64,000 nucleotides of DNA from Neobacillus niacini. Lineage in GTDB: Bacteria > Bacillota > Bacilli > Bacillales > Cytobacillaceae. Where the stretch lies: assembly GCF_023715785.1 (NCBI RefSeq), contig NZ_JAMBOX010000004.1, positions 186,001 through 250,000 on the forward strand, given 5' to 3'. Below, one piece after another: positions 28,637 through 38,675 of this stretch (the first letter of the stretch is position 1; each line of letters opens with the position of its first letter). The translations under genes and the position numbers were made by a program. The notes under the pieces are model-generated. The model searched no databases. It saw only the letters and a program-made list of their open reading frames with translations, and was not told the DNA's origin.

Positions 28637-30184
28637 ATGTCTAAGTTTTTAAAAGGGACTTTCATCCTGTTGATTGCCGGATTAATTACACGAGTCCTTG
28701 GTTTTATTTATCGGATTGTCCTCGCGCGCAGCATTGGCGAAGAAGGCGTCGGTTTATATATGATGGCTTATCCAACCTTTATTCTTCTGGTAACGATTGT
28801 CCAGCTCGGGCTGCCAGTGGCCATCTCGAAAAATATTGCCGAGGCGGAGGCAAAGAAGGATTATGGTGAAATTAAAAAAATACTTGTGGTATCCCTTTCG
28901 ATCACCATTTCGTTGTCGCTTATTCTTACGCCAGCATTAATCCTATTGGGCCCCCTTTTATCGACCACACTATTTACGGATGATAGGACGTATTATCCTT
29001 TAATGGCGATTATTCCTGCTGTTCCGATTATCGCTGTCTCATCCGTATTAAGGGGCTACTTCCAAGGACGGCAGAATATGCGGCCGTCCGCGTTTTCGCA
29101 GATTTTGGAGCAGCTAGTTAGAATTGCATTAATTGCATCCGTTACAAAAGCTTTTTTTCCGTATGGTGTTGAATATGCTGCAGCAGCTGCAATGGCCGCG
29201 TCCGTCATTGGCGAACTGGTTTCGCTTATTTACCTACTCACTACCTTCAAATTGAAAAAGCGCTTTAAATTACGGAAGAATTTCTTCCAATTTGTCCACA
29301 AAGGAAAACGAACATTCAATGATTTAATGAGTATCGCGTTACCGACGATGGGGAGCAGAATGATTGGGTCCGTCGCTTGGTTTTTCGAACCGATCGTGGT
29401 GGCCCACAGCCTGGCGATTGCCGGTGTGCTCGCCATGGATGCAACAAAGCAATACGGCGCTTTAACTGGCTACGCGATGCCGCTGTTAATGCTGCCGTCC
29501 TTTGTTACCTTTTCATTGGCAACCTCACTTGTTCCGGCAATTAGCGAGGCCAATTCAATGAGAAACTTTAAACTGATTGAATACCGGCTGCAGCAGGCAT
29601 TGCGCTGGACCTTTCTAACGGGCGGACTGGCTGTGATTGTTCTCTATGTACTGGCAGACCCGCTTATGCAGCTGATGTACGGTTCCAACAAAGGTGCCTA
29701 TTTCATAAAGCTGATGGCACCGTTCTTTTTGTTTTATTATTATCAGGGCCCTCTTCAGGCGGTCCTCCAGGCGTTAAATCTAGCAAGAGCGGCGATGATC
29801 AATAGCCTGATTGGGGCCATCGTCAAAACAACTGTCATCTTCCTCTTGGCCTCCCAGGCCTCCTTCGGGATTACCGGGGCAGCCCTAGGGATTATCGTCG
29901 GTTTTGTCCTGGTGACCATTCTGCATTTTGCCACCGTGTTGAAAAAGGTGTCCATTTCCTTATACATTCGTGACTATGCAAAAGGGTTTGTCGCCATGGG
30001 CGCTGCCGGCTGGCTTGGGTATTGGATATTTGAACATGTTTTTATTGCAGAGCATTTAGCGGTTCGAGTGCTATCCTCCGCTACCGGAATGGGAATAGCC
30101 TATTTGGCCATTTTACTGGTTTTAGGGCTGATTAAACGGGAAGAACTGCAGCGCATCCCCTGGATCGGCAGCCTGTTTGCCTGA
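28637..30184 (+). CDS. spoVB: Stage V sporulation protein B (lipid II flippase-like, MOP superfamily)
   Basis: A 515-residue polytopic protein of the MurJ/Wzx-like MOP flippase superfamily with about 14 membrane helices. SpoVB is needed for spore cortex peptidoglycan, probably by flipping lipid-linked precursors across the forespore membrane. Visible: FLKGTFILLIAGLITRVLGF at the start and GYFQGRQNMRPSAFSQILEQ near 130, both typical. ATG 28637 follows AAGGTGGG. It lies between comN and yrbG, as in B. subtilis. Confidence 0.93.
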   Translation: MSKFLKGTFILLIAGLITRVLGFIYRIVLARSIGEEGVGLYMMAYPTFILLVTIVQLGLPVAISKNIAEAEAKKDYGEIKKILVVSLSITISLSLILTPALILLGPLLSTTLFTDDRTYYPLMAIIPAVPIIAVSSVLRGYFQGRQNMRPSAFSQILEQLVRIALIASVTKAFFPYGVEYAAAAAMAASVIGELVSLIYLLTTFKLKKRFKLRKNFFQFVHKGKRTFNDLMSIALPTMGSRMIGSVAWFFEPIVVAHSLAIAGVLAMDATKQYGALTGYAMPLLMLPSFVTFSLATSLVPAISEANSMRNFKLIEYRLQQALRWTFLTGGLAVIVLYVLADPLMQLMYGSNKGAYFIKLMAPFFLFYYYQGPLQAVLQALNLARAAMINSLIGAIVKTTVIFLLASQASFGITGAALGIIVGFVLVTILHFATVLKKVSISLYIRDYAKGFVAMGAAGWLGYWIFEHVFIAEHLAVRVLSSATGMGIAYLAILLVLGLIKREELQRIPWIGSLFA

Positions 30185-30193
30185 AAAATAAGG

Positions 30194-30224
30194 AAGACAC
30201 GCCTACGGTTAATTAGCGTGTCTT
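30194..30224. terminator. Bidirectional terminator between spoVB and yrbG
   Basis: AAGACACGC (30194-30202) pairs with GCGTGTCTT (30216-30224). The stem touches the yrbG stop codon. Both genes converge here. Confidence 0.75.
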
Positions 30225-30883
30225 TATTGTTCATCCATTAGGTCAACGAAAAATTTTCCATTCTCAAAGCTGCAAAATGAGATTTTTTTTATGTCGCGAT
30301 AGCCTTGCTTTTTCAGTTCTTGGCGCAGCCATAGATTTGTTTTATTGATTTTTCGCAAATTTTCTTCATCAATTGTCCCATCCAGGATCAACGGAATCGT
30401 GATATCCCCGGATTTGGGTTCATTGTTGGTCATTTGTTTTTCGATGACAGACAGGCTGCCGGAGGACTCCAAAATGGCAAACTCAACATCAGCGATGCTG
30501 CGGATATCTTTCTCCCGCAGCTGGGTCATTAAATCGTCAAAATTATATCGCTGTTTCCTCATCACGTCCTCATCTACTTTTCCCCTGTTGATAATAATGC
30601 TCGGTTTCCCGTCTACCAAATCGCGAAATTTTTTACTTTTCAAAGAAAAAAATGCCATTGAAATTTGGATGAGCATTAAAATAACCATGGGCAGGATTGC
30701 ATCGAAAATCCGGACGTTTGGCCGCTCAATCGCCACAACCGCCAATTCGCCTATCATGATAAACACAACAAGGTCAAGAATACTTAATTCGCCAATTTCA
30801 CGTTTTCCCATTATCCTAAAAATAATATGGATTAATATATATAAGATGAGAGTTCGAAAAATAATCTGCAAAAAATTCTCCAC
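30224..30883 (-). CDS. yrbG: DUF421 membrane protein YrbG (YetF family)
   Basis: A 219-residue protein with three N-terminal membrane helices (about 5-25, 33-53, 60-82) and two cytoplasmic beta-rich domains of the DUF421/YetF type (GKPSIIINRGKVDEDVMRKQ near 92). The conserved RIMGKREIGELSILDLVV segment is near 22-40. Function is unproven; relatives are linked to spore and envelope properties. It lies convergent to spoVB as in B. subtilis. Confidence 0.88.
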   Translation of the reverse strand: MENFLQIIFRTLILYILIHIIFRIMGKREIGELSILDLVVFIMIGELAVVAIERPNVRIFDAILPMVILMLIQISMAFFSLKSKKFRDLVDGKPSIIINRGKVDEDVMRKQRYNFDDLMTQLREKDIRSIADVEFAILESSGSLSVIEKQMTNNEPKSGDITIPLILDGTIDEENLRKINKTNLWLRQELKKQGYRDIKKISFCSFENGKFFVDLMDEQ

Positions 30884-31047
30884 AGCCAGTTCGCTCCTTT
30901 ACATGATTCAATTATATAGTGTCTACAACACTTGAAAATTCATGAAAGGAATTACCTTCCAAAAAGGTGAAAATTTTAATTCTACTTTAGGACACCCCTG
31001 AATACGCTTGTACTAAGAAAGAATCTGTTTTTCCGGGGCAAAGTTTA

Positions 31048-31473
31048 TTGTCAGTCTGCCGGAAGCGGAAGGGGGAGAGAAAAATCGAATCAAGAAGCTA
31101 TGGTACTGCAATACTGTTTGGCTTGATTTTCATCTTTGGCTTTGCAGTGATCTGCAGCCTGATTTTTTCCTTTATTCTTAGGTTTACATCCACCCAAGAG
31201 TCAACACTCCAATATATTGTGACAGCTTTATCCTTTGTCGGACTATTTGGGGGCGGGTTTTTGTCGGGAGGCAAGAAAAAGGAGAAAGGCTGGCTAATTG
31301 GCGGATTAACCGGCCTCATTTACTCGTTGATTGTATTTTTATTCCAATATCTAGGCTACGACCGCCTGTTTGATGCGGAGCAGGTTATTTATCATACCTG
31401 CTATACATTGATTGCGATGATGGGCGGGATTTTAGGGGTTAATATCGCGAACAGTAATTCCAGAACCGCGTAA
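31048..31473 (+). CDS. yrzE: TIGR04086-type membrane protein YrzE (start uncertain)
   Basis: Small four-helix membrane protein of unknown function (about 130-141 residues), with helices near AILFGLIFIFGFAVICSLIF, the GGGFLSGGKKKEKGW cytoplasmic loop, and two C-terminal helices. The start is a puzzle: TTG 31048 has a poor ribosome binding site, while the perfect AGGGGGAG at 31068-31077 points to an ATC codon at 31084. No in-frame ATG occurs near the N-terminus. A terminator follows. The position beside yajC matches B. subtilis yrzE. Confidence 0.8.
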   Translation: MSVCRKRKGERKIESRSYGTAILFGLIFIFGFAVICSLIFSFILRFTSTQESTLQYIVTALSFVGLFGGGFLSGGKKKEKGWLIGGLTGLIYSLIVFLFQYLGYDRLFDAEQVIYHTCYTLIAMMGGILGVNIANSNSRTA

Positions 31474-31478
31474 AACAG

Positions 31479-31515
31479 AAAAAGGAAGCCATTCCAGGAG
31501 GAGGGCTTCCTTTTT
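31479..31515. terminator. Bidirectional terminator between yrzE and yajC
   Basis: AAAAAGGAAGCC (31479-31490) pairs with GGCTTCCTTTTT (31504-31515), with A and T runs on the outer sides. It serves yrzE and probably the tgt-yajC transcript. Confidence 0.9.
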
Positions 31516-31520
31516 AAAAT

Positions 31521-31549
31521 TGTCTAGCTCCAAAGCCTAAAGGCTCGAT
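31521..31549. repeat. Remnant of the interspersed repeat's left end
   Basis: TGTCTAGCTCCAAAGCCTAA followed by AGGCTCGAT matches the left end of the 1277-1452 element at about 22 of 29 positions. The rest of the element is missing. It lies between the yrzE terminator and the yajC stop. Confidence 0.55.
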
Positions 31550-31556
31550 TTTCGAT

Positions 31557-31835
31557 TTAAACTTCGGCCGTTTTCGCAGATTCCGTAACTTCACGGATCG
31601 CAGAACGGTCGTATGTAAGACGGCTGCCGTCTCCACACTTAATCACGACTTTATTTTCATCAATAGAGTCAATAAAACCATGCAAGCCGCCAATCGTGAC
31701 GATTTTGTCACCCTTCTTCAAATCGCTTTGCATTTGCTGAACCGCTTTTTGGCGTTTCTGCTGGGGACGAATTAGTAAGAAATAAAACAATACAAACATT
31801 AAAATTAATGGAATGAGTGTACTTGCTCCCTGCAT
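31557..31835 (-). CDS. yajC: Preprotein translocase subunit YajC
   Basis: A 92-residue accessory subunit of the SecDF-YajC complex: one N-terminal membrane helix (STLIPLILMFVLFYFLLIRP) and a small cytoplasmic domain with GDKIVTIGGLHGFI. ATG 31835 follows AAAGGAGGG. It lies 30 bases after tgt, the usual bacterial arrangement. Confidence 0.95.
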   Translation of the reverse strand: MQGASTLIPLILMFVLFYFLLIRPQQKRQKAVQQMQSDLKKGDKIVTIGGLHGFIDSIDENKVVIKCGDGSRLTYDRSAIREVTESAKTAEV

Positions 31836-31864
31836 CTTGTTTCCCTCCTTTCAAAAATCATCTA

Positions 31865-33052
<1,188 letters not shown>

Positions 33053-33129
33053 TTATTTAAGCGAGATTGTATTTTTTATAGCAAGCTTCGCTAAAGTGAT
33101 TCACTTATACGGCGCTCCGCCCCTTTTCT

Positions 33130-34158
33130 TTAGATGATAAACATCGCATCACCAAAGCTGAAAAACCGGTAGCGCTCCTCCACTGCAGTGTTGTAGGCCC
33201 GTAAAATGTTTTCCCTTCCTGCCAAAGCGCTGACCAACATAATTAGGGTTGACTTCGGCAAGTGAAAATTGGTAATCATGCCATCGATGGCTTTAAATTG
33301 ATAACCAGGGTAAATGAAAATACTGGTCCAGCCGCTGCCTTCAACAAAGCGGCCATCGTTGGCGGAGGCAATCGTCTCCAAAGTCCGGGTAGAAGTCGTC
33401 CCGACCGTAATAATTCTTCCACCGCTCTCTCTTACTTCGTTCAACAACCTGGCGGTCCCTTCGGTTACCATATAAAACTCGGAATGCATGTCATGGCCTT
33501 CTACATCATCCACACTGACCGGTCTGAAGGTTCCAAGCCCCACATGTAACGTAATAAAGGTTACATGGACACCTTTTGCTTGTATCTCCTCGAGCAGCTC
33601 TTCGGTAAAATGCAGGCCTGCTGTCGGCGCTGCCGCAGAACCAGGTTCACGGGCATAGACCGTCTGGTAACGGTCGCGGTCCTCAAGCTGTTCTTTTATG
33701 TATGGCGGCAAGGGCATTTCTCCCAGTTGATCAAGAACTTCATAGAATATTCCCTCGTATGTAAACTCTAGAGTTCGGCCGCCATGCTCGGAAGTTCCCG
33801 TACAAACCGCTTTAAGGAGGCCATCCCCGAAGTCGATTTCCGTACCTTCCTTGACCCGCTTCGCCGGCTTTACCAGCGTCTCCCATTGGTCGCCTTCCAT
33901 TTGTTTTAGAAGGAGCACCTCGATTTTGGCGCCGGTATCGGTTTTGACACCAAAAAGGCGTGCCGGAAGAACCTTGGTATCATTTAACACAAGGCAATCC
34001 CCTTCACGCAAATATTGGGTTATATTTTTAAAAACCTCATGTTTCATTACGCCCGTTTCTTTATCCACTATCATTAATCGGCTGTCAGTTCTAGTTTTTA
34101 ACGGAACCTGAGCAATTAAGTCTTCAGGCAAATGAAAATCAAACAAATCTACTTTCAC
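33130..34158 (-). CDS. queA: S-adenosylmethionine:tRNA ribosyltransferase-isomerase QueA
   Basis: Adds the ribosyl part of SAM to preQ1 in tRNA to give epoxyqueuosine. The 342 residues match the family: [18 protein letters not shown] at the start, [20 protein letters not shown] near 46, GLHFTEELL near 175 and [18 protein letters not shown] near 290. Start is GTG 34158 with AAGGTG upstream. It lies upstream of tgt with about 125 bases between. Confidence 0.97.
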   Translation of the reverse strand: MKVDLFDFHLPEDLIAQVPLKTRTDSRLMIVDKETGVMKHEVFKNITQYLREGDCLVLNDTKVLPARLFGVKTDTGAKIEVLLLKQMEGDQWETLVKPAKRVKEGTEIDFGDGLLKAVCTGTSEHGGRTLEFTYEGIFYEVLDQLGEMPLPPYIKEQLEDRDRYQTVYAREPGSAAAPTAGLHFTEELLEEIQAKGVHVTFITLHVGLGTFRPVSVDDVEGHDMHSEFYMVTEGTARLLNEVRESGGRIITVGTTSTRTLETIASANDGRFVEGSGWTSIFIYPGYQFKAIDGMITNFHLPKSTLIMLVSALAGRENILRAYNTAVEERYRFFSFGDAMFII

Positions 34159-34176
34159 AAAAACACACCTTACTTT

Positions 34177-34383
34177 TTATCGAAATCGTCCGATGAAATA
34201 AAATATTGCAGATAAAATAATGCTTACAACAATAGATGTGACAAGCGGGAAATAAAATGTAGTATTCCCTTTTTTAATGACAATATCCCCGGGAAGCTTA
34301 CCTAGATGCAAAAACGGCATTAAAAACCCGATTAGAAAAATAACCGCGCCAATAATCATCAACGATTTGGATAGGCCTGTCAC
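34177..34383 (-). CDS. yrzS: DUF2905 small membrane protein YrzS
   Basis: A 68-residue protein with two membrane helices ([18 protein letters not shown] and [19 protein letters not shown]) joined by a [19 protein letters not shown] loop, which is the DUF2905 signature. GTG 34383 overlaps the ruvB stop by 4 bases and has GGAGGTG upstream, so it is translationally coupled to ruvB. Function unknown. Confidence 0.88.
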   Translation of the reverse strand: MTGLSKSLMIIGAVIFLIGFLMPFLHLGKLPGDIVIKKGNTTFYFPLVTSIVVSIILSAIFYFIGRFR

Positions 34384-35381
34384 GGCGCTGGCACCTCCAT
34401 GCCAAAATGATGATAAACATTTGCTGTCACGATTCGCCCCCTTGGAGTACGCTGGAGGAACCCAATTTGCAGAAGATAGGGTTCATAAACATCCTCTATC
34501 GTTTCAGCCTCTTCACCGATTGATGCCGCAATGGTATCTAGCCCGACAGGACCCCCGCGGAATTTTTCAATGATTCCTTTGAGCAGCTTGTGGTCGATAT
34601 GGTCGAGGCCAAGCCTGTCAACCTGCAGGAGTTCCAACGCTTCTCTTGCGAGCGGAAGATCGATAGAGCCGTTGCTCTTGACCTGGGCAAAGTCACGCAC
34701 CCTTCTGAGCAGGCGGTTGGCAATCCTTGGGGTCCCCCTTGCTCTTCTTGCGATTTCTGCTGCCGACTGGCCATCAATTTCCGTTTCGAATAATTCGGCC
34801 GTGCGTTTCACAATGCTTGTCAGTTCATCTTCTTTATAATACTCGAGCCGGCTCAAAACTCCAAATCTGTCGCGGAGCGGTGCCGATAACGCCCCTGCCC
34901 TTGTAGTAGCACCGACAAGCGTAAACGGCGGGAGATCAAGGCGGACGGATCTGGCAGTCTGACCTTTACCAATCACGATATCAAGGCAAAAATCTTCCAT
35001 CGCCGGGTACAGGACCTCTTCAATTGATTTAGGCAAGCGGTGAATCTCATCGATAAATAACACATCACCGGGTTCAAGTGCCGTAAGAATGGCCGCTAGG
35101 TCCCCTGGCCGTTCTATCGCCGGTCCTGAAGTTGTCCGAATGTTAACACCCATCTCATTGGCGATGATTACCGCGAGAGTCGTCTTTCCGAGGCCTGGTG
35201 GCCCATATAAGAGGACATGGTCCAATGTCTCGCCGCGAAGCTTAGCCGCTTTGATGAAAACCTCAAGATTCCCTTTTACCTGCTCCTGGCCAATGTATTG
35301 CCTTAAGGTTTGCGGCCTTAGGCTCTGCTCAAAGCTTATTTCACTTTCGTTCACTTCACTGGAAATGATCCGGTCTTCCAT
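34380..35381 (-). CDS. ruvB: Holliday junction branch migration helicase RuvB
   Basis: AAA+ hexameric motor that drives branch migration with RuvA. The 333 residues include Walker [10 protein letters not shown] near 60, Walker [12 protein letters not shown] near 107, and the winged-helix C-terminus with [13 protein letters not shown] 35381 follows ATAGGTG. It is 10 bases after ruvA. Confidence 0.98.
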   Translation of the reverse strand: MEDRIISSEVNESEISFEQSLRPQTLRQYIGQEQVKGNLEVFIKAAKLRGETLDHVLLYGPPGLGKTTLAVIIANEMGVNIRTTSGPAIERPGDLAAILTALEPGDVLFIDEIHRLPKSIEEVLYPAMEDFCLDIVIGKGQTARSVRLDLPPFTLVGATTRAGALSAPLRDRFGVLSRLEYYKEDELTSIVKRTAELFETEIDGQSAAEIARRARGTPRIANRLLRRVRDFAQVKSNGSIDLPLAREALELLQVDRLGLDHIDHKLLKGIIEKFRGGPVGLDTIAASIGEEAETIEDVYEPYLLQIGFLQRTPRGRIVTANVYHHFGMEVPAP

Positions 35382-35391
35382 TGATTATCAC

Positions 35392-36003
35392 CTATTTCAA
35401 AAGCCGCTGCAGGGCCTTTTTAATATATTGGTCTGTTGACAACTGTTCTTTGCTCAGTTCCGGTGAAATCTTTTTAATTTCCTTATCGGAATAACCTAAC
35501 GCCCTCAGGGCAAGAATAGCTTCTTCAAGCGCCAGGTTATCTGTCTTCGCCTGTGTTGGCAGCTTATCGGCATTAAATAAATTTGGAAAATAATCAGGGA
35601 CAATGGACTCCAACTTGCCCTTTAAATCCAGAATCATCTGGCGCGCCGTTTTCTTACCCACGCCCGGGAATTTTACCAGGAAAGCTTCGTCTTCGTTTTC
35701 AATCGCGGCAATAACTTGCTGGACCTCTCCAGACGCTAGAATGGCCAGCGCACCCTTCGGCCCGATGCCCGATACATTTAAAAGCTTGGTAAACAGCATT
35801 TTTTCTTCCCTTGTTTGGAATCCGTATAACGCCATGATATCTTCGCGAACATAGTGGTATGTATAAACAGTAACCATTGTTTGCATTTTACCGGAATAAG
35901 CAAACGGATTAGGCGCGGCAATTTGATAGCCGATCCCGTTGTTCTCAATGACAATATATTCCGGTCCGACAAATTCGACGGTTCCTTTAATAAATTCGTA
36001 CAA
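35392..36003 (-). CDS. ruvA: Holliday junction DNA-binding protein RuvA
   Basis: Tetrameric four-way junction binder that loads RuvB. The 203 residues start [20 protein letters not shown] with an OB fold, two helix-hairpin-helix motifs ([16 protein letters not shown] and [20 protein letters not shown]) and a C-terminal RuvB-contact domain. TTG 36003 is the start: GGGAGAG lies 7 bases upstream and it aligns with the family, whereas the frame upstream (to 36081) is A/T-rich and unlike RuvA. Confidence 0.96.
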   Translation of the reverse strand: MYEFIKGTVEFVGPEYIVIENNGIGYQIAAPNPFAYSGKMQTMVTVYTYHYVREDIMALYGFQTREEKMLFTKLLNVSGIGPKGALAILASGEVQQVIAAIENEDEAFLVKFPGVGKKTARQMILDLKGKLESIVPDYFPNLFNADKLPTQAKTDNLALEEAILALRALGYSDKEIKKISPELSKEQLSTDQYIKKALQRLLK

Positions 36004-36118
36004 TCCGATTCTCTCCCAAATTTTCTCTCGAAAAATTTCTCTACGTGCATTTTTCGCACTGTATTTCATTCTAACATACAACCTTGAACTATTTGAAGAA
36101 AAGTAAATGAAAACTTGC

Positions 36119-36192
36119 CGATTGGCGAGTCCGTTAGGACGAAGGCAGAGGCGTAGTTGAATTTATGCGACATAAGAAAATTGGAAAATTTT
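36119..36192. repeat. Possible intergenic repeat upstream of ruvA
   Basis: The stretch CTTGCCGATTGGCGAGTCCG with following AGGCGTAGTTGAATTTATGC is unlike its A/T-rich surroundings and reminds me of short dispersed repeats in other Bacillus genomes. No second copy is in this window, so it is only a suspicion. Confidence 0.3.
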
Positions 36193-36208
36193 GCAATTTC
36201 TTATTAGC

Positions 36209-36248
36209 CAAAAAAAATCAGCCTGATTCAACTAAAAACAGTCTGATT
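36209..36248 (-). terminator. Terminator after bofC
   Basis: AATCAGCCTG (36216-36225) and CAGTCTGATT (36239-36248) pair over 10 bases with one mismatch; eight T follow on the minus strand. Confidence 0.85.
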
Positions 36249-36257
36249 TAGAATGGA

Positions 36258-36776
36258 TTATTCATTTTTTATCGAATACGGTTTGAATGTTTCCAAAACC
36301 TCTACATAACGGTCCTTTGTTTTGATCGGTATCCCCTGCAACAATTCCTGCTGGGCTTTGCTTTCAAGCTTTTTAACATCTATTTGAAAAAATGATTGGA
36401 TAATTCGCGAACGGTCTGGCCGCCCATTAAAAATCGTCAAAACTCCATCCTCCGTCAAGCCGAAATACCCGTTTGCCTTTAACAAAGGAGAAATATCGTC
36501 AACCTGCTTTTTAAAAACAAAGGTTGATTCATCATTTCTGAGGAGCTGCCATTGGTCATATTTAGCCCAAAAGTTCTCCATCGACCAGCATGTCTCCTGT
36601 ATGACCTCCTGGCTGATTTCGCCATCCAAATAATTTCGTTCCAAAATTACCGTGATCTGCAGCGGTTCCTGATTAAGTTGGGCGCCAGCTTTAGTTGGTG
36701 TTCCCCAAATCGCATCGCCGGCTAAAATGGCAAGAATGACTGGTACCGCCATTATCGCTTTTCGATTGAACCTCAT
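36258..36776 (-). CDS. bofC: Intercompartmental signalling factor BofC
   Basis: Secreted forespore protein that, in B. subtilis, restrains the SpoIVB protease and so delays activation of sigma-K. The 172 residues have a signal peptide (about 1-31, VPVILAILAGDAIWGTPTKA), a BofC N-terminal domain (ITVILERNYLDGEISQE) and the C-terminal domain (LKANGYFGLTEDGVLTIFNG). ATG 36776 follows GAGGTG. It lies between ruvA and a coxA-like gene, as in B. subtilis. spoIVFA/spoIVFB of the same checkpoint are also in the window. Confidence 0.93.
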   Translation of the reverse strand: MRFNRKAIMAVPVILAILAGDAIWGTPTKAGAQLNQEPLQITVILERNYLDGEISQEVIQETCWSMENFWAKYDQWQLLRNDESTFVFKKQVDDISPLLKANGYFGLTEDGVLTIFNGRPDRSRIIQSFFQIDVKKLESKAQQELLQGIPIKTKDRYVEVLETFKPYSIKNE

Positions 36777-36868
36777 GCTACTCACCTCTTCCTCGGAAGA
36801 ATTGAACAAACTTTACATTACTAGTTTAGCCTTATTTTCCCTTTTTATCCTTGATAGATAAATGGCAA

Positions 36869-36896
36869 AAGGACAAAGCACAATCGCTTTGTCCTT
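36869..36896 (-). terminator. Terminator after the coxA-like gene
   Basis: AAGGACAAAGC (36869-36879) pairs perfectly with GCTTTGTCCTT (36886-36896). The T run on the minus strand is short (TTTT), but the stem is strong. Confidence 0.75.
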
Positions 36897-36901
36897 AGGG
36901 A

Positions 36902-37597
36902 TTAATTTGGCTCCGGCTGGCGGACCTCATTGTTGATGTTGCGGTCGCGGCCAAGCGCCCCTTCATCCGTATCGACCTTTACAGATCGGTCGTTCACAAG
37001 AGGCTGTACCGCATTTTTAATTGCGCGCTTTGTTTCGGCGGCTCTGCTTTGATCATTTAATTTTACCGAGATCCGGACAGTATTGCCATAGGAAACGGAC
37101 CGGATACTACGAACATTATCGATATCTCGTACCCTGTTTCTGATTTGATCCGTTATTCGCTCTTGAAATCCTGGATCGACCACAGAACCGGCATTCGTAT
37201 TGCCGATATCTTTATTTAAATGGCCGTGGTAATTTACATCGCTTGTACTGAACCGGTTATCGCGCTGGAACCAGTTGCGGTCTGTTTTTGCTAAAGGTGT
37301 CGTCGGATTTTTTGGATGCCCGTTTTTATCTTTTTCTTGAAGCATCTTCCTTCTGTTTTCCTTGTCGAGACGGCCCTCATCCCCCAAATTATGATCCATC
37401 ATCTCCATCAGTCCGCCGTCATTATCCCGCAGAAAACCATTGTTAGTAGCCCGATGATTTTCATTTGAATAATATCCGAGTGGAAGTGCATTATTATTGG
37501 AATCATTGGCGGTTGATCGGTCATTGTTGTTGGCGCAGCCCGCTGCTCCAGCCAGCAAAAGAAGGGATAAAGGAATCATCCACCGTTTCTTGTTCAA
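36902..37597 (-). CDS. coxA: YhcN/YlaJ-family sporulation lipoprotein (CoxA-like)
   Basis: A 231-residue lipoprotein: short signal ending LLAGAAGC, then a long Asn/Asp-rich linker (about 25-120) and a C-terminal YhcN/YlaJ domain (DQIRNRVRDIDNVRSIRSVS near 160-180). In B. subtilis coxA (spore cortex protein) lies next to safA near bofC, which supports the name; sequence identity cannot be measured here. TTG 37597 is the likely start, since GAGGGGG lies 8 bases upstream and the product then begins at the signal peptide. Confidence 0.75.
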   Translation of the reverse strand: MNKKRWMIPLSLLLLAGAAGCANNNDRSTANDSNNNALPLGYYSNENHRATNNGFLRDNDGGLMEMMDHNLGDEGRLDKENRRKMLQEKDKNGHPKNPTTPLAKTDRNWFQRDNRFSTSDVNYHGHLNKDIGNTNAGSVVDPGFQERITDQIRNRVRDIDNVRSIRSVSYGNTVRISVKLNDQSRAAETKRAIKNAVQPLVNDRSVKVDTDEGALGRDRNINNEVRQPEPN

Positions 37598-37691
37598 GCG
37601 AAAAACCCCCTCGCGCAAATCTGAGCATTTTCCATGCTCATGATTAGGTTGTGATTTAGGGGGAATTTCATTCTATTGCGAACCTACATGA

Positions 37692-38675
37692 TTATTCCAA
37701 CATATCCTTCAATTTTTCAATAAACTTTTTCCTGTTGTTAAATTGTCCAATCGACAAGTCGGTGACCGAGTTTAATTTTTTTTGATCTCGATACCAATTT
37801 TCCCTAATAATTCGATTCCACTCGCGATAAATGTCAGCAGGATAGACCAAGGCAGTTAGGAATGCCTGATCGTTCAAATATTTCTTAAGTTGTTTGTGGC
37901 TGAACAGTTTATCCAACGACCAATCTAGATAGGGCAGAATGCGGTTGGCATACTGCAAATAATCGTAAGCCGGAGGGCCGATATTAATTAAATCAAAATC
38001 AATCAGATAAAGCTGCCCGGCCCGATTGCGCATAAAATTATGATGGGCTACGTCACCATGAAGGATCACCTGTGGTTCGTCCCCGAAGTCTAATTCATTA
38101 TAAATTTTTGATAAAGACCATTGACCCCATGAGAGGATTTCATTTGTATAATGTTCGGCAATAAAATAGCGGAGGAAGTGAAGATTATTGGCAAATTGCT
38201 GAAATCTACCCACCCATTTCCCAGTAATGTCTCCTTGTGGCAGCAAAGTCCGATATCTCGCTTCAAATGCTGCCGTTGACTGGTGGAATCGCTCCAGCAG
38301 GTCTAATCCTTCCTGGCGATTTTTTTGTGAATGGTAGGAAAAAACGGTTTTACTAGGTGGAATATATTCGATGCAGCCATAATAAGTGCCATCAAAAAAC
38401 AACTGTGAATGGACCGGTGGAACAAGGAACTTGTATGTGTTTAAAAACCCCTCTTTTCTAAGAGTGTCTGTAAAGGCCTCTTGCAGTTTAAGTCTTTGAT
38501 TTGTTTGATATCCTTTTACAATAAACGATTGTTTTTTCGTTTTTACAAAAAATACATTCTCCCGAAGCGCGCGAAATGTAACGACGTCTTCCTTAAACTG
38601 CGATTGAAAATAAGAGAAGAGACGATCGAGGTAGGAATCGTCTCTCATGTTGTCGTTATTATTAACTGCTCTCAT
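37692..38675 (-). CDS. CotS/YsxE-like kinase-fold spore protein
   Basis: A 327-residue protein with the aminoglycoside-phosphotransferase/CotS kinase fold. The catalytic loop HGDVAHHNFM near 217 and the metal site LIDFDLINIGPPAYDYLQY near 235 are intact, so activity is possible. Relatives YsxE, YutH and CotS are spore-coat or sporulation proteins. ATG 38675 overlaps the end of safA by 14 bases with AAGG upstream; an in-frame TTG (38696) and ATG (38648) are alternatives. Its place next to safA, and the pairing of ysxE with spoVID in B. subtilis, suggest a coat-assembly job. Substrate unknown. Confidence 0.8.
   Translation of the reverse strand: MRAVNNNDNMRDDSYLDRLFSYFQSQFKEDVVTFRALRENVFFVKTKKQSFIVKGYQTNQRLKLQEAFTDTLRKEGFLNTYKFLVPPVHSQLFFDGTYYGCIEYIPPSKTVFSYHSQKNRQEGLDLLERFHQSTAAFEARYRTLLPQGDITGKWVGRFQQFANNLHFLRYFIAEHYTNEILSWGQWSLSKIYNELDFGDEPQVILHGDVAHHNFMRNRAGQLYLIDFDLINIGPPAYDYLQYANRILPYLDWSLDKLFSHKQLKKYLNDQAFLTALVYPADIYREWNRIIRENWYRDQKKLNSVTDLSIGQFNNRKKFIEKLKDMLE

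Noticed and set aside
30884-31047. Possible regulatory RNA between yrbG and yrzE
   Set aside because: No stable hairpin, terminator or known motif could be read in this gap of about 160 bases.
36004-36081. Longer RuvA start
   Set aside because: The added residues do not resemble RuvA, and GGGAGAG directs translation to TTG 36003.
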